Shown: piece by piece, positions 22,147 to 32,836 of the stretch
How positions within the stretch are numbered: the first letter of the stretch is position 1
How the letters are laid out: the number at the start of each line of letters is the position of its first letter
DNA from: Acanthaster planci
Taxonomy: Eukaryota; Echinodermata; Asteroidea; Valvatida; Acanthasteridae
Direction of reading: 5' to 3'
DNA length: 43,081 bases
Assembly: GCF_001949145.1 (NCBI RefSeq)
Contig: NW_019091705.1
Location: 145,678 to 188,758, forward strand
Notes under the pieces: model-generated
The model's input: only the letters and a program-made list of their open reading frames with translations
What the model was told of the DNA's origin: nothing
The model's database searches: none
Position numbers and translations under genes: made by a program

Positions 22147-22586
22147 TCAACCACTACTAGCCGGGGACACCGAAATCGGAGCCGTATGGTTTATATGTGT
22201 GGCCGGGGTCTCCAAACTCGGACAAAGGAAACAGGGCCCTGTAACAAAAGACCGTACTCCAAACAAAAGACCAGGCTGCTGGGCATTACCAGCATTTTTC
22301 ACTCTCAAAAGAGGTGATAATCCAGCGTTANNNNNNNNNNNNNNNNNNNNNNNNNNNNNNNNNNNNNNNNNNNNNNNNNNNNNNNNNNNNNNNNNNNNNN
22401 NNNTATTCAGGTGTCAATGAAGGTCACTTGTCAACTTAGAGTAGTGCCTAAAGATTACTCCGTGTGGCTATAAACGACTGTTAAATGTAATGATGAATTG
22501 TTGAAGGATTTTGAAAACAGGAAAAATGATAGTCATGCCGGCCCAGCATCCCATCGTTGAAAAATGCACCGGCACGAAGTGGTTAA
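22147..22586 (+). mobile_element. MITE copy 2, nested in the LINE, with assembly gap
   Basis: The left end CAACCACTACTAGCCGGGG and right end CACGAAGTGGTTAA are inverted relatives of the ends of copy 1. The flanks are TCAA on the left and TTAA on the right. The LINE coding sequence stops at the left end and resumes at the right end, so the MITE entered after the LINE had inserted. A 73-N gap lies inside. Confidence 0.75.
22331..22403. other. Assembly gap of 73 N
   Basis: The unknown bases fall inside MITE copy 2. Comparison with copies 1 and 5 suggests that the real missing length may differ from 73. Confidence 0.99.
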
Positions 22587-24087
22587 TGAAGCATACACTG
22601 CTTTCCTCCATGCAGTCAGTGCAGCATCAAAAGCATCCCTCCCATGCAGATGCCGGAAAAAGTACATCTGGACAAAGAGTGTGATACGCTCCACCAGGCC
22701 ATTTCAGAACACATCAAACGCAGGAGATGCCGCAGAGGCTGCATCCCAACTGAAGCTACACCTTGATGCTGTTCGTAAAGCACGCTGACTGCTTTCACAC
22801 CCTTCAAAATGAAGCAAGCCCTAGGCACACTCAAGTCTGGGAAAGCCCCTGGTCCTGATAACATCCATCCAGAACAACTATCCCATGCTGGTCTCCGCCT
22901 CCTTGACTAACTCAGACATTTTATGTCACAATGTCTTTTCGCAGCCAAAGTCCCCTCCAGTGGAAGAAAACAAACGTCGTGGCCATTCTAAAGCCCAATA
23001 AACCAAGCAATCACCCCAAGAGTTACCGTCCCATCTCGCTTTTGTCCATGCCCCTGAAACTGTTTGAACGGCTGATCCTCAACCGGATTGAACCCATCCT
23101 CAAGCACTTTCTCCTGAACAAGCAGGTTTCACGAAAGGGCGCAGCACTGAGGACCAGGTACTTGCAGCAGTCGACCAAATCAGTCTGGCACCATGGTCTT
23201 ATCCTCAAACTCCACCTAGCCCATCTGTCGATGGTCCATGTCATCACAGAAATAATCTCAGACCGTTGCTTCAAAGTACTAATTGATGACAGGTAAAGCA
23301 GAACCAGAACCTTTAAGAATGGCGTTCCCCAAGGCTCGGTTCTCGCTCCAGCACTCTTCAATCTCTATATAGCAGATATGCCCCATACCCGCAGCTCCAA
23401 ATACACTTACGCGGATGACCTAGCCATCCTCTTCACCTCAAACTCCCTCAAGGAAGCCAAGTGCGCCCTTGGCCAAGACATGCAGATTTTACAGGCATAC
23501 TACCACTAATGGCGCCTGAAACTCAATGCACAGAAGATCACCTGCTCTGTGTTCCATCTGAACAATAAGGAGGCGGACCACCAGCTTAAAGTCAAGCTCC
23601 ATGAAGCCTACCTTTCATTCTGTGCCACGCCTACTTACATTGGAGTGAAATTAGACCACTCGCTCACCTTCTGCCACCATGCGCAGAATGTTGCTGGTAA
23701 AGTGTCTGCAAGAGTATGCTTCTTACATAGTCTGTGCAGTCGTGACTGGGGTGCTGATTTCACTACCCTTCGCTCCTCCACGCTTGCCCTTGCCTATGCT
23801 CCGGCCAAACACTGCGTCTAGACACTCAACTCTGCCCTCCGAACCATCATAGGCTGCCTGAAACCCACTCCTACTCATCAGCTTCCTGTACTAGCAGGCA
23901 TCGCACCTCATCGCCTCTGAAGAGAAGCTGCCACAAGACATGCAACCCTTAAAGCTGCTATGGAAGAATCACATCCCCTCCACACCAAGGTCCATGCTGC
24001 CCTCCCTAGGCAGCGCCTTAAATGTAGGAAACCCTTCATCAGGTCTGCCCAAACCTTCACCACATAGACTGAAAATCTCAGCAGGAA

Positions 24088-24633
24088 AGCTTGGTTGTTG
24101 TTACATGCTTTGAGATGTCTACATGGTGCTCAAGATAAAAAAGAATTACTTCCGAATTAAGTTTCAAACGAACATTTGGTCATCAACTACAAATTAAAGA
24201 AACATTTCATTTACATTTATTGTATAATTATTACTACTACAAAAAGGGCATAAGTGTCTTTTCGTGTGGGAATGGAACCATTTAGGAATATATCACTTGG
24301 GAATTATAGGAATATATGTATATACAGGAGTATATCACTTGTGGCCTCTGGGCCACAATGATAATGAGAATAAACCAAAATGATTGTAAGAATTAACAGT
24401 TTTAGTATGTGCTTTGTTTTCTAGTTCGATCATTTGGCAAGGGGAGGTAAAGCCTTTGTTAAACACTGGGTAACTGTTTAGTCACAAAACCCTGATTAAC
24501 TTGGTAGTACAGATTGAGTGCAAATGCTTGGATGACATCAGTATATTAATTAACTTTCTGTGATTTGTTCAAAGGCCTCAAAATTTGGTGACGATATTTT
24601 GGATTTACACTATACCTTCTTTGACCATTGTAG
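24088..24633. other. Intron 2, 3' part
   Basis: AT-rich, with no coding signal, ending in a pyrimidine-containing acceptor (CTTTGACCATTGTAG). Confidence 0.5.
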
Positions 24634-24712
24634 GTCTCAGATGACAGTGCTGTGGAATTTTCTAGTGCTTTGCTTCAGTCACTGACAGCAGAATGCATCT
24701 CGGAAGAAACAG
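24634..24712 (+). CDS. Host gene exon 3: PUL-domain protein
   Basis: The acceptor TAG is at 24631-24633 and the donor GTCAGT at 24713, preceded by ACAG. There are 26 codons plus one base; the exon enters in phase 0 and leaves in phase 1. The peptide is VSDDSAVEFSSALLQSLTAE followed by CISEET. In PUL domains the corresponding stretch is an acidic turn followed by an amphipathic helix with ALL, then an E-E before the next helix. It joins exon 2 as RYQ-VSDD without a stop. The exon is too short to be found by ORF length; the call rests on splice sites, phase and the helix pattern. Confidence 0.72.
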
Positions 24713-25384
24713 GTCAGTGCAGTTATCTTTTTCTTTTGTCTGGCAGTCCCCCTAAATCCTTGAATTTGAACTCCACTCATGACCCCTAATTGTTCTAAGA
24801 CCCCATTACTATATACAAATGGAATGTATTTGTAGAAACTACAAACATTTTGTAATTGGTGGTTAATACCCAGTCCCTGGTATAAATATAATAGACAACC
24901 ACAGTTAGGTGTTTGATAATGTTCTGTAACAATATATTCAGGACAGTGCAACACAATTAAACAATCACAAGAGAGTCCACTCAATTGTTTGGTAGATCAG
25001 CTGCTGATTTTGGGCTCTGAGCTGAACCAAATGCGGGGGGCAATTTTTGCAGCAGTGGAGGCTCCTTTAGTAGAAACTTAACTTCGCTTGTTCACAAATG
25101 ACTATGAGATGCATGCTTAACATGCGTGTCACTACCGACAAAACGAACCCCCAACCAGCATTGGTCTTTCCAGGCGAGGAGTGGGTGCTTCTGCATAAAG
25201 TGATTTTAAGTCACCTACATGTGTGCACCCATTTGCAACTCTACTCTGCCAATTCACACTGTGGTGGTCTTCTTAATGAATGTATCTGCATTGACATTTT
25301 TGCATACACTGTCAACCTACATGCAAAAAACTCAAGTTGAAAATGCCAAGTACTGGAGCTACAGTGGTGCATGTTCAAAGTCTG
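24713..25384. other. Intron 3, start
   Basis: Unique non-coding DNA after the exon 3 donor. Nothing recognised. Confidence 0.5.
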
Positions 25385-25440
25385 AATGTTAAGAAATATT
25401 AGCTCAGGCAAGTGTTGTTCAAAACGATTGAAACTGGCAA
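25385..25440. repeat. Interspersed repeat segment, copy B
   Basis: Shares about 80% identity with 5402-5450 in the same orientation. As there, it lies a short way upstream of a MITE copy (25528). Confidence 0.45.
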
Positions 25441-25527
25441 ACTGATTAACTAAGACTGATGCGAGTGAAGTCACAAAGTAATTTCTCTATCTGCATGTGT
25501 ATTTTCCATTTTTTTTTCTCTTTTTCC

Positions 25528-25735
25528 AAGGCTGCAGACCTGGCTGAAATATTCAAAAGTCAATGAAGGTTCATTGTCAGCTTTAGAGTAGTACCCAAAG
25601 AGTCTTTCATGAAGGTATAAATGGCCATTAGATGAAATGATGAATTTTTGAAGAATTTTGAAACCGGAAAATCTTGAAAAGGACCCGGCATCTTTGTTTT
25701 GACCAAGAAAAATCCATCCAGCAGCAAGTGGTTTA
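25528..25735 (+). mobile_element. MITE copy 3, right part only
   Basis: Matches the right 200 bp of the family from GGCTGCAGACCTGGCTGAAA to CAGCAAGTGGTTTA. The left half is absent. The terminal TTAA has become TTTA. Confidence 0.75.
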
Positions 25736-25934
25736 CTATATGTACTTAAAACGAGAGATTAACAAAAAGCACATGTATTTAAGTTAAACTTGAGCAGGAA
25801 AATGGACGCTAGGCAACTAAAAATAGAAGGTTTAAAACTTACTAAAACAATTCAGAAACAGCAGTAAAAGATTTGATTAATATCGCATACACAATAAAAA
25901 CAACTGGATGACATGAAACAAAGCAGTAATCTCG

Positions 25935-26386
25935 TTAGACATTTGTAGCCTTCAACTTGCATTTGAAGCCACTAATGCTGTCTGCAGTCTGTATGTCATA
26001 ATTTAGTGAATTCCAAGTCTGAGCACCTCTGTAACAGAAACTCCGCCTCAGGGATTCCGTTTTGGGCAGTGGTTGGTCATTAATGGGAGGTCATTAATGT
26101 AAATGATGAACATAAGTGGGCTGACAATGGATCCTTGTGGTATTCCACAAGTTACTGCGTGAAAGCTCGAGCTCTTTCCGTTAATTGTGGTATAATGAGA
26201 ATGACACTTTAAGAAACTTTGAAGCCAGTTAATCCCATTGTCGTCAACACCGTAACGCTTTAGTTTCTGGATAAGTATATCTAGATCAACGGTGTCAAAT
26301 GCCTTAGGATCAATCATGATCACGCCAACCATATCACCATGATCAAAGTTTCTGAGCCAAATGATAATGTGCCACATGTGAGCCAT
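25935..26386 (-). pseudogene. Second LINE fragment: RT palm joined to C-terminus
   Basis: The minus strand reads a CR1/jockey-type reverse transcriptase piece: GVIMIDPKAFDTVDLDIL (family consensus has F-x-DLSKAFDTVD here), then CGIPQGSIVSPLMFIIYIND. It then jumps, with a frame change near 26055, to RRSFCYRGAQTWNSLNYDIQ and a stop at 25935-25937. The last part is the conserved C-terminal tail of such ORF2 proteins. The active-site YADD block and everything up to the tail is therefore deleted. It differs from the LINE at 21373 and lies antisense to the host gene in intron 3. Confidence 0.85.
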
Positions 26387-27117
26387 TGTTCTTCATGAGC
26401 AAGATTTTCCCCAACTTGCAAGCCATTATCAGTTCTAAATATATTCCTTTTATTAAGCAAATTCCTTCTGTTTGGTAAAAATGTATGCAAGATTCGGGAG
26501 CCAAGGGGAATGTTCATATACAGGTACCCGAGCATTGTAGTATTGTACTGTTGTGTAAATTCAGCCAGACCTATGGGCACGCATTTGTCCTTTGAGATTG
26601 CATGGTCAAGATATGAGACAGTGATATATGCAGTTATTCATTTCGAGACCATGGATTACATATTGAATGTTTCCCCTTAAGTTGAATTGAAAGAACCAGC
26701 TGATCTTCCAGACTCTGTGGGCTGATTAACTTGCCCTAGAAAGAGCTGGAAAAAAACAATTTAGATACATGTACCAAAGGAATGTATGTGAAGTGATAAC
26801 ACGAAAAATGCATTTAGGTCAGTAGTAGGTACTTTCTCATTCGTCTTTGTAGCTACATGTACTTTAACTTGGTTTCCTTTTAAACAACTCCTCAGTTTTG
26901 GTCAATTCACTGCCATTTTCCAGGTTATGTTTAATATTTTACAATCTCCACTTTTTCTCCAACAAAATTCAAAATTCTTTTGGTCACTACCAGATTTAAC
27001 TCAAATTATCCCTTCATGGGCAATCCAATGCCATATACAATCGTCAATCTCCACTTTTAACACTGAAGTTTTTCTTCAAGTACAGATTTCAAGATCTTTG
27101 AATCTACAAATTGTACT
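26387..27117. other. Intron 3, unassigned stretch
   Basis: Directly beyond the RT fragment the minus strand stays open to 26580 (86 codons, containing FLPNRRNLLNKRNIFRTDNG). This could be another displaced piece of the same LINE, but it has no motif I can name. The rest is non-coding. Confidence 0.35.
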
Positions 27118-27552
27118 ACTCAATGGTGGAGATAATCCAGCCTTGTTTTGAAACAGTATACCACGGCTTGGGGCATTTAGTGCGAGCAGATTACCATCGG
27201 GAACAAAAGCGCTTCAACACGGCAGCGATAAGCCACACAGCACCGCTGCACGCTAATCTGGCCCCTATTGAAAAGAGGTCAGCAGCACACTGAGCCAAGT
27301 TCGTGAACAAAAGAAATTTATATAACACCGCGCAATCTGGGCTCTTTTTACAAGGCTGCAGGCCTGGCTGAAATACTCAGGCGTCAATAAATTGTGTCTG
27401 TCAGACTAGAGTGGCCACTGGACAGTCATTTGTGTGGGTGTAAACATCCATTAAATGAAATGATTTTCGAAGAATTTTGAAAACTTAAAATCTTGAAAAA
27501 GTTCCGATTATGTGCACTGCATTTTTCAAACCACCCCACAGCAAGTGGTTAA
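27118..27552 (+). mobile_element. MITE copy 4, left end missing
   Basis: Begins inside the family at GGAGATAATCCAGC and runs to the standard right end CAGCAAGTGGTTAA. It shares the internal phrase AATCTGGCCCCTNTTGAAAAG with copy 1. Confidence 0.8.
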
Positions 27553-28936
27553 GACTTCTTACTTATGAAAAAAGTGATGTACATTGCACAACACAAGAAA
27601 TTGGCATTTTAAGTGGTGTCTTGAGGCAAATATAAATACATGCCATAGACCGTACATGCTGCCGAGGGGGTCCTCAAAAATCTCTGGTGATCATTTTGTT
27701 GATAGTTTATTTTCCTTCAATCTCGCCCTTGGTAATGACTTGCCATGGCAGAAGCAAATTGAAGTTCTTGAATCTGGCTTTGAAAAAATGTAGCAAGCTG
27801 ATGAGCATCAGGATGGCCTTTAGTCAGTGTTAGAGTCGAGTCCTCAAATCCGAGTACAGAGTACTCCGAGTACTTTAGGGGCCGAGGCCTAGGCCGAGTC
27901 CAAGTACCTTAGTCCTAGTCCAAATACAATTGCAAAGCAGTACAATATTAATTAAAACTGAATTACACAGGCACATGGTCTTCATGCAATACAAATCTGG
28001 ATTACCATGTGGATATTCACACCTTTTATTAATGTGAAAATGTGGATGTGTGCATAACTGGCAATGATTATTTCTAAGGAACCCTGAGATATTAAACTGA
28101 GCAAAAAAGCAAGACTGTATATTAATACACGTATAAACCTAAATAAAGACATGTACTGAAATAGAAGCCTTACCCAGTCACCTTATAACATGCTGTTAAA
28201 ACCCCAATGACCAAGACAGAGACCCAAGCCTTAACCATATCTGATACTAAGACTGAGACCAGACTAAAATCTTGTAGCGGAATCACAAAACAAAAAACAT
28301 GAGCGTTGAAGAAATGGCTTGAAAGAAATCTGAATGCACCTCACGTTTAATTGTAACTACCAAACACTTTGTACTTAAGAATCCATATTTTCATATTAAT
28401 AGTAATATTGCCCTCTGAACTGGAATGATAAAAAAGGTCTACTGTAACAGGAAATGCTTCATTCTATGGCCTTTTAAATTAATGGGCAATTCCACCGTCA
28501 TGGACATTACATTTGGATGCAGTTTTCAAACTTTGGTCGTCAATTTGACTGACTAAGAAGTTAAAACCACTTGTTTAATTGTTTGCTTCTGGTTACATAT
28601 TGTAGTGCAATCCATAGCCCACTGGTGCGCTATCAGGCGCTTGTTGCTTAGCAATGCTGTGCGCTCTGTATTTATAAGCAGTCGCGTGCTAAGAGTCGTT
28701 CTCTTCCTGCAGCGACTGTCGCCACGCACAGTCAAAAAGCTCTGCCTGCTGCGACTGTCCCCACATACAGTGCCTTCTGCAAACGTCACCTGCAAGTGCA
28801 GTTTGGCTCAGAGTTATAGTGTAAGTTGCAATCATCCAATCATTTACATCCAATCGAGTAATCGCAGTGGGGGAGCCTCATACTCTGTGTGAGCTTGATT
28901 TAGTTTGTGATCGATAATAAATCATGGCACCTATAA
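27553..28936. other. Intron 3, mixed non-coding
   Basis: No gene was seen. A GAGTCCGAGTAC-like low-complexity patch lies at 27835-27925. At 28675-28780 a 38-bp-spaced pair reads GCGACTGTCGCCACGCACAGT and GCGACTGTCCCCACATACAGT, just after a TATTTATAAG that could be a TATA element; its context is unknown. Confidence 0.4.
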
Positions 28937-29242
28937 TGTTGTGATTAGTTACTAGTACCACACGTAGGTGAGGTACTGTGCACCTATATAGGAGAATAAA
29001 GTCCTGGAACAAAGAGTAGGCACAAACTCGCATCCACTTCCCCCATTCTTTTCCCGTTGGTCCCCCGTCTGTCAGCCCTGTGTGGTGTGAGGGTGTGTGA
29101 GAGTGATCTGTCTGTGGCGAGCTACGGGCCTGGCGGTAGACTTCCGCCAAAACGAATCTGCGTCTCAGGCCGTAGAGGTCAGGCTGCTCACTGCTATTGG
29201 TCGAGACCGACCCGGGAAGTCCTCAGAGGGGAACCGCTACCA
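28937..29242 (+). repeat. Candidate solo LTR, 306 bp
   Basis: Starts TGTTGTGATTAG and ends CCGCTACCA, so it has TG...CA ends. It is flanked on both sides by TATAA (28932-28936 and 29243-29247), a 5-bp target duplication. Inside lie TATATA (28985) and AATAAA (28995). No coding region of an LTR element adjoins it. Confidence 0.55.
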
Positions 29243-29404
29243 TATAATGTTGTTTTCATCAGGCAGTATGCACATTAATAAAATCATAATTAGTTATTGA
29301 GCAATTAGCATTACTAACGAGAGTCTTGGACATTACGCTAAAAGGACATGGGTATTGTGACCAACACAATCATTACAGAACTCCTGAAGTACATGTTCTA
29401 TCTA

Positions 29405-30456
29405 CGGAGCCTCTAAAGGGACAAAAAATTATGAGATTTTTTTTTATTTCGTTCCCTCGAAATAATATTTCGTTCCCTCGAAATATTATTTTGTTCCCTC
29501 GAATTATTATTTCGTTCCCTCGAAATATTATTTCGTTCCCTCGAAATGTTATTTCGTTCCCTCGAAATGTTATTTCGTTCCCTCGAAATCATTTAGTTCC
29601 CTCGAAATAATATTGCGTTCCCTCGAAATGTTATTTCGTTCCCTCGAAAAACAAGATTTCGTTCCCTCAAATTATTGCATTTCGTTCCCTCGAAATAATG
29701 ATTTCGTTCATTCGAAATANAGACAATGTCTCGGTACTGCTAACCGATTTCAAAGTATATCTTAATCGCCTCACGAATATCATCTGTGACCATTTTTACC
29801 TCTTCTTTAGGTCTTGACCTCTTAATTGAACAAAATAGATTGGAGTAAGCACTGATCTGCAGCACATAGAAAGAATTGCTAGATAGGAACTTAGGTAAAT
29901 TTCGCGACGTGTTGTGTGCAAAGCTTTGCAACATCTATAAATGTGGCTACCCAAAATGTACACATCATTGTACAAGTTACAGCGAGACAATGGTGCTTCG
30001 GAAACACTGTTCGCTGAGGAATGCCGATTACTATAAGGTTTCATTACTTACCTTGAAGGTATTTCAGCTTTTTCCTGGAACACTAAGTCGATGTGCCACG
30101 ACAGTATCAAAGAAAATGGCCCAGATATTTCGAACGAACGAAATCATTATTTCGAGGGAACGAAATGCAATATTTCGAGGGAACGCAATAAAATTTCGAG
30201 GGAACGCAATAATATTTCGAGGGAACGCAATAATATTTCGAGGGAACGAAATAATATTTCGAGGGAACGAAATGATTTCGAGGGAACGAAATAACATTTC
30301 GAGGGAATGAAATAATATTTCGAGGGAACGAAATAATATTTCGAGGGTATGCAATGATTTCGAGGGAACGAATTAATAATTTGAGGGAACAAAATAATAA
30401 TTCGAGGGAACAAAATAAAAAAAATCTCATAATTTCATGTCCCTTTAGCGGCTCCG
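29405..30456. mobile_element. Fold-back DNA element with mirrored tandem arrays
   Basis: The ends CGGAGCC (29405) and GGCTCCG (30456) begin inverted repeats of about 60 bp that include CTAAAGGGACA and ATTATGAGATTTTTTT. Inside each end lies an array of about 20-bp units: ATTTCGTTCCCTCGAAATA on the left (29449-29715) and its reverse complement on the right (30130-30410). A unique core of about 400 bp lies between. Both sides are flanked by TATCTA (29399-29404 and 30457-30462), an exact 6-bp direct repeat consistent with a target duplication. No transposase was recognised in the core. It lies in intron 3 of the host gene. Confidence 0.85.
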
Positions 30457-30641
30457 TATCTATCTGACTGAAACTTTGCAGATAACTTGAAAGGGAGTTG
30501 TTATACACGAAGAAGACTTGATGTGATGATGACTTAGTGTTTCAGTGTACAAAAGAATGCAAAAAAGCCCCCTGTTCTGTTGTCAAACAGACAGATAAGC
30601 TCTCGTTTTTTTCTTCTTGGTCATCCCACTCTTTATCTCAT

Positions 30642-31040
30642 CACCTCTTTGGCCATAAAACAAAGTCATGTGACTTTGAAACGTTACATACCTAAGTAAC
30701 TTATAGCAAAGGTCTTTCGTGAAACATGATGTCATGATGACGTCATCACCTGATTTATCATGGAATTTTAGATATTTAATATTTCTCCATGTTTTGTTCA
30801 TGTTTTTCAAAAGCCACACACCATGAGTGAAACTTCCAGCTTTTTGGGGGGGGTCACCTCTTTGGCCATTAAACAAGTCATATGACTTTGAAACTCTACA
30901 CATTTAAGTAACTTATAGCAAGTGTCACTTCCGAAACATGACGTCAGAATGACACCATCACCAGATTTATTGTGGAATTTAAAATATTTAATATTTTTCC
31001 CATATTTTTGTGCACGTTTTTCAACAGCAAGACTAAGGCC
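30642..31040 (+). repeat. Tandem duplication of about 213 bp
   Basis: CACCTCTTTGGCCAT begins at 30642 and again at 30855, and the following 170 bp match in order (ACTTATAGCAA, ACATGATGTCA/ACATGACGTCA, ATATTTAATATTT). There are two copies, each with a CRE-like TGACGTCA or close variant. Confidence 0.75.
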
Positions 31041-31139
31041 CTTTTTTTGATACAAACACAATGTATTAGGTCCACACTTGGTCCTCAGGGTAGACAGGGT
31101 CCAAGAAACAATCTTCATTGTAACATCACCACGTGTCAT

Positions 31140-32590
31140 GTGACATGGTATTTAAGGTGCAAATTTCAGAGGCCTACAATGTATATTTCCCGAACTACAT
31201 GTCCGATCAGATTGAAACTTTGCAGATATTTCAAAAGGGATGTACCAAAGAAGAAAACAGATATGTGATGATGTCATCAGGTACCAAGTCACATGACCTT
31301 AAAGGTGCACTCTTGAAAGCCCTCTATTTCCTGAATTATGTGTACCATTAGGTTAAAACTGTGTGGGTAACAAGAAAGGGAAGGAATATAGACAAAAATT
31401 GCCCGCATGTGACGATGTTATCGACTGACAAGTCATGTGACATTAAAGGTGCACTCTTAAAAGCCCTGTATCTCCTGAAGTACGTGTTCTATCAGGTTGA
31501 AACTTTGAAAATACTTCAAAAGGTATGTATCAAACGAACCAAACGTGATGATAACATCATCAGATGCCAAGTTATGTGACCTTAAAGGTGCACTCTTAAA
31601 AGCCCCATATCTCCCGAAGTATGTGTCCCATTGGTTGAAACTTCGCAGATTGCTAGAAAGGGAAGGGTTATAGACAAAAATTGACCTCATGTGATGATGA
31701 CATTGTTAAGTAATATTATGCTGGGTTTAACTTGAAGTTGCATGACATTTAATACCCAGGGGATTTTCAAGATTTTCCATTTTCAAAATTCTGTAAAAAT
31801 CTGTAACTTCATTTACTGGACGTTTACACCTACACGAATGACTGTCTGGTGGCTACTTTAATCTGACAGACATCTACTGAGTATCTCAGCCAAGCCTGCC
31901 ACGTTGTAAAGAGAGCCCAGAATGTGCGGTGTTACGTAATTTTCTTTTGTTCCCAAAACTGGCCCAGTGCACTGCTGGCGTCTTTTCAAATGGGGATCAG
32001 ATTAGCATGCAGCGGTTTTGTATCGCTCATCCCTGGAACGCTTTTGTCCCTGGTGGTAATTCGCTGGCGCTGAATGCCACAAACAGTGGTATAATAATTC
32101 AAAACAATAACGGATTTCCTCCGCTATTGACAACTGAAAAAATATTGGCAATTCCAAGCAGCTTTATCTTTTGTTCCAAGTATGGTCTTTTGTTACAAGG
32201 CCCAGCTCTGATTTGGGCAGCCTGGCTTTGCGTATTAACCAAAGGAGTCCGGTTCTGGAAACCCCGCCAGCAAGTGGTTAACACTCTTTAAAGCCCTATA
32301 TCTCCCGAATTACATGTGCGATTGAATTGAAAGTTTGCAGATAGCTAGAAAGGGAATGCTAGATGAAAACTAACCTCATGTGATGATGACCGCATCAAGT
32401 GAGCAGTCAAGTGACATTAAAGGTGTACTCTTAAATGCCCCTTTTTTAATGAAGTTCATGTCCCATTGGTTCAAATTTGCAGATAGCTAGAAAAAGAAGT
32501 GTTACAGACGGAAACTGATATCTTGATGATGACGTCATGAGTTATAAAGTCATGTGACGTTAAAGATCCATTCTTTAAAGCCCTATTCTC
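31140..32590 (+). repeat. Satellite-like array of about 143-bp units, interrupted by a MITE
   Basis: The landmark AAAGGTGCACTCTT recurs at about 31153, 31301, 31445, 31584, then (after the MITE) 32275, 32419 and 32562, with spacings of 139-148 bp. Each unit also has a CTCCCGAA-TA-ATGT phrase, a TTGAAACTTTGCAGATA phrase and a TGATGATGAC phrase. The array is host intron 3 DNA just upstream of the last exon. Confidence 0.8.
31749..32281 (-). mobile_element. MITE copy 5, inverted, inserted in the satellite
   Basis: Reads as the reverse complement of copy 1 through its whole interior. TTAA stands at both borders (31749-31752 and 32278-32281). The satellite sequence continues directly across the two borders, which shows the insertion point and supports TTAA as the target duplication. 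The right border has the terminal repeat CCCGCCAGCAAGTGGTTAA; the left terminal repeat is shortened. Confidence 0.85.
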
Positions 32591-32684
32591 TTTTCCTAAA
32601 AATATTCAAAATGTGGAAAAACCGTGTGCTCTGTTCTCAAACAGAAATAGACTTCTTGTTTTATATTTCTTTCTTTGTCCTTAG

Positions 32685-32836
32685 CATATTACAGTCTTTT
32701 GGCCCTGTATGGTCTGATGCAGTGTGGCGAAGTCATGTGTCTAGCAACTGTGATGGGTCTGGACACTACACGGTATGCCAGGATTTCTGAGCGGCTTGGC
32801 AAGCTTTGTGGAGATATAGACAGTGTCATTGGATAG
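32685..32836 (+). CDS. Host gene exon 4, terminal: PUL-domain protein C-terminus
   Basis: A strong acceptor (TTCTTTCTTTGTCCTTAG) ends at 32684. The exon supplies two bases that complete the codon opened by exon 3 (G+CA), then 49 codons and TAG at 32834-32836. The peptide is YYSLLALYGLMQCGE, then CLATVMGLDTTRYARI, then a 17-residue tail. PUL domains end with a YRLLLALG-type helix, a loop, a helix with A..LG(L/V), and a final helix, which is what is seen. The two residues EE of exon 3 precede it as in the family. The joined visible product is about 190 residues; a full PUL domain is about 270, so the N-terminal part and any other domains lie upstream of 7495. Confidence 0.78.

Larger units (their letters stand above)
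21373..24087 (+). pseudogene. Jockey-like non-LTR retrotransposon (LINE), decayed, split by a MITE
   Basis: The remnant has an AP-endonuclease part and a reverse transcriptase part. The endonuclease shows YAGDFNCQHTDWGY (21743-21784) and a later FPQSHYRP, corresponding to the family SDH box. The RT part shows SGKAPGPDNIHPEQL (about 22831), SYRPISLLSMPLKLFERL (from 23020), NGVPQGSVLAPALFNLY (about 23318) and the active site YADD (23408-23419). C-terminal stretches follow to 24087, but the terminal Cys-His region is missing. Frames change and stops interrupt throughout. The endonuclease-to-RT linker is largely deleted, and a MITE sits at 22147-22586. It once encoded target-primed reverse transcription machinery and is inactive now. 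It lies in intron 2, same strand as the host gene. Confidence 0.9.

Noticed and set aside
29449-30410. CRISPR-like array
   Set aside because: Units are contiguous without unique spacers and occur in two inverted blocks with terminal inverted repeats in eukaryotic DNA.
29326-30508. Open frames of FPRNIIS- or ISRERNN-like repeats
   Set aside because: Products of the 20-bp unit arrays of the fold-back element, open in several frames and on both strands.
31929-32291. 120-codon open frame inside MITE copy 5
   Set aside because: The other copies of the same MITE do not keep this frame open, so it is not selected coding sequence.
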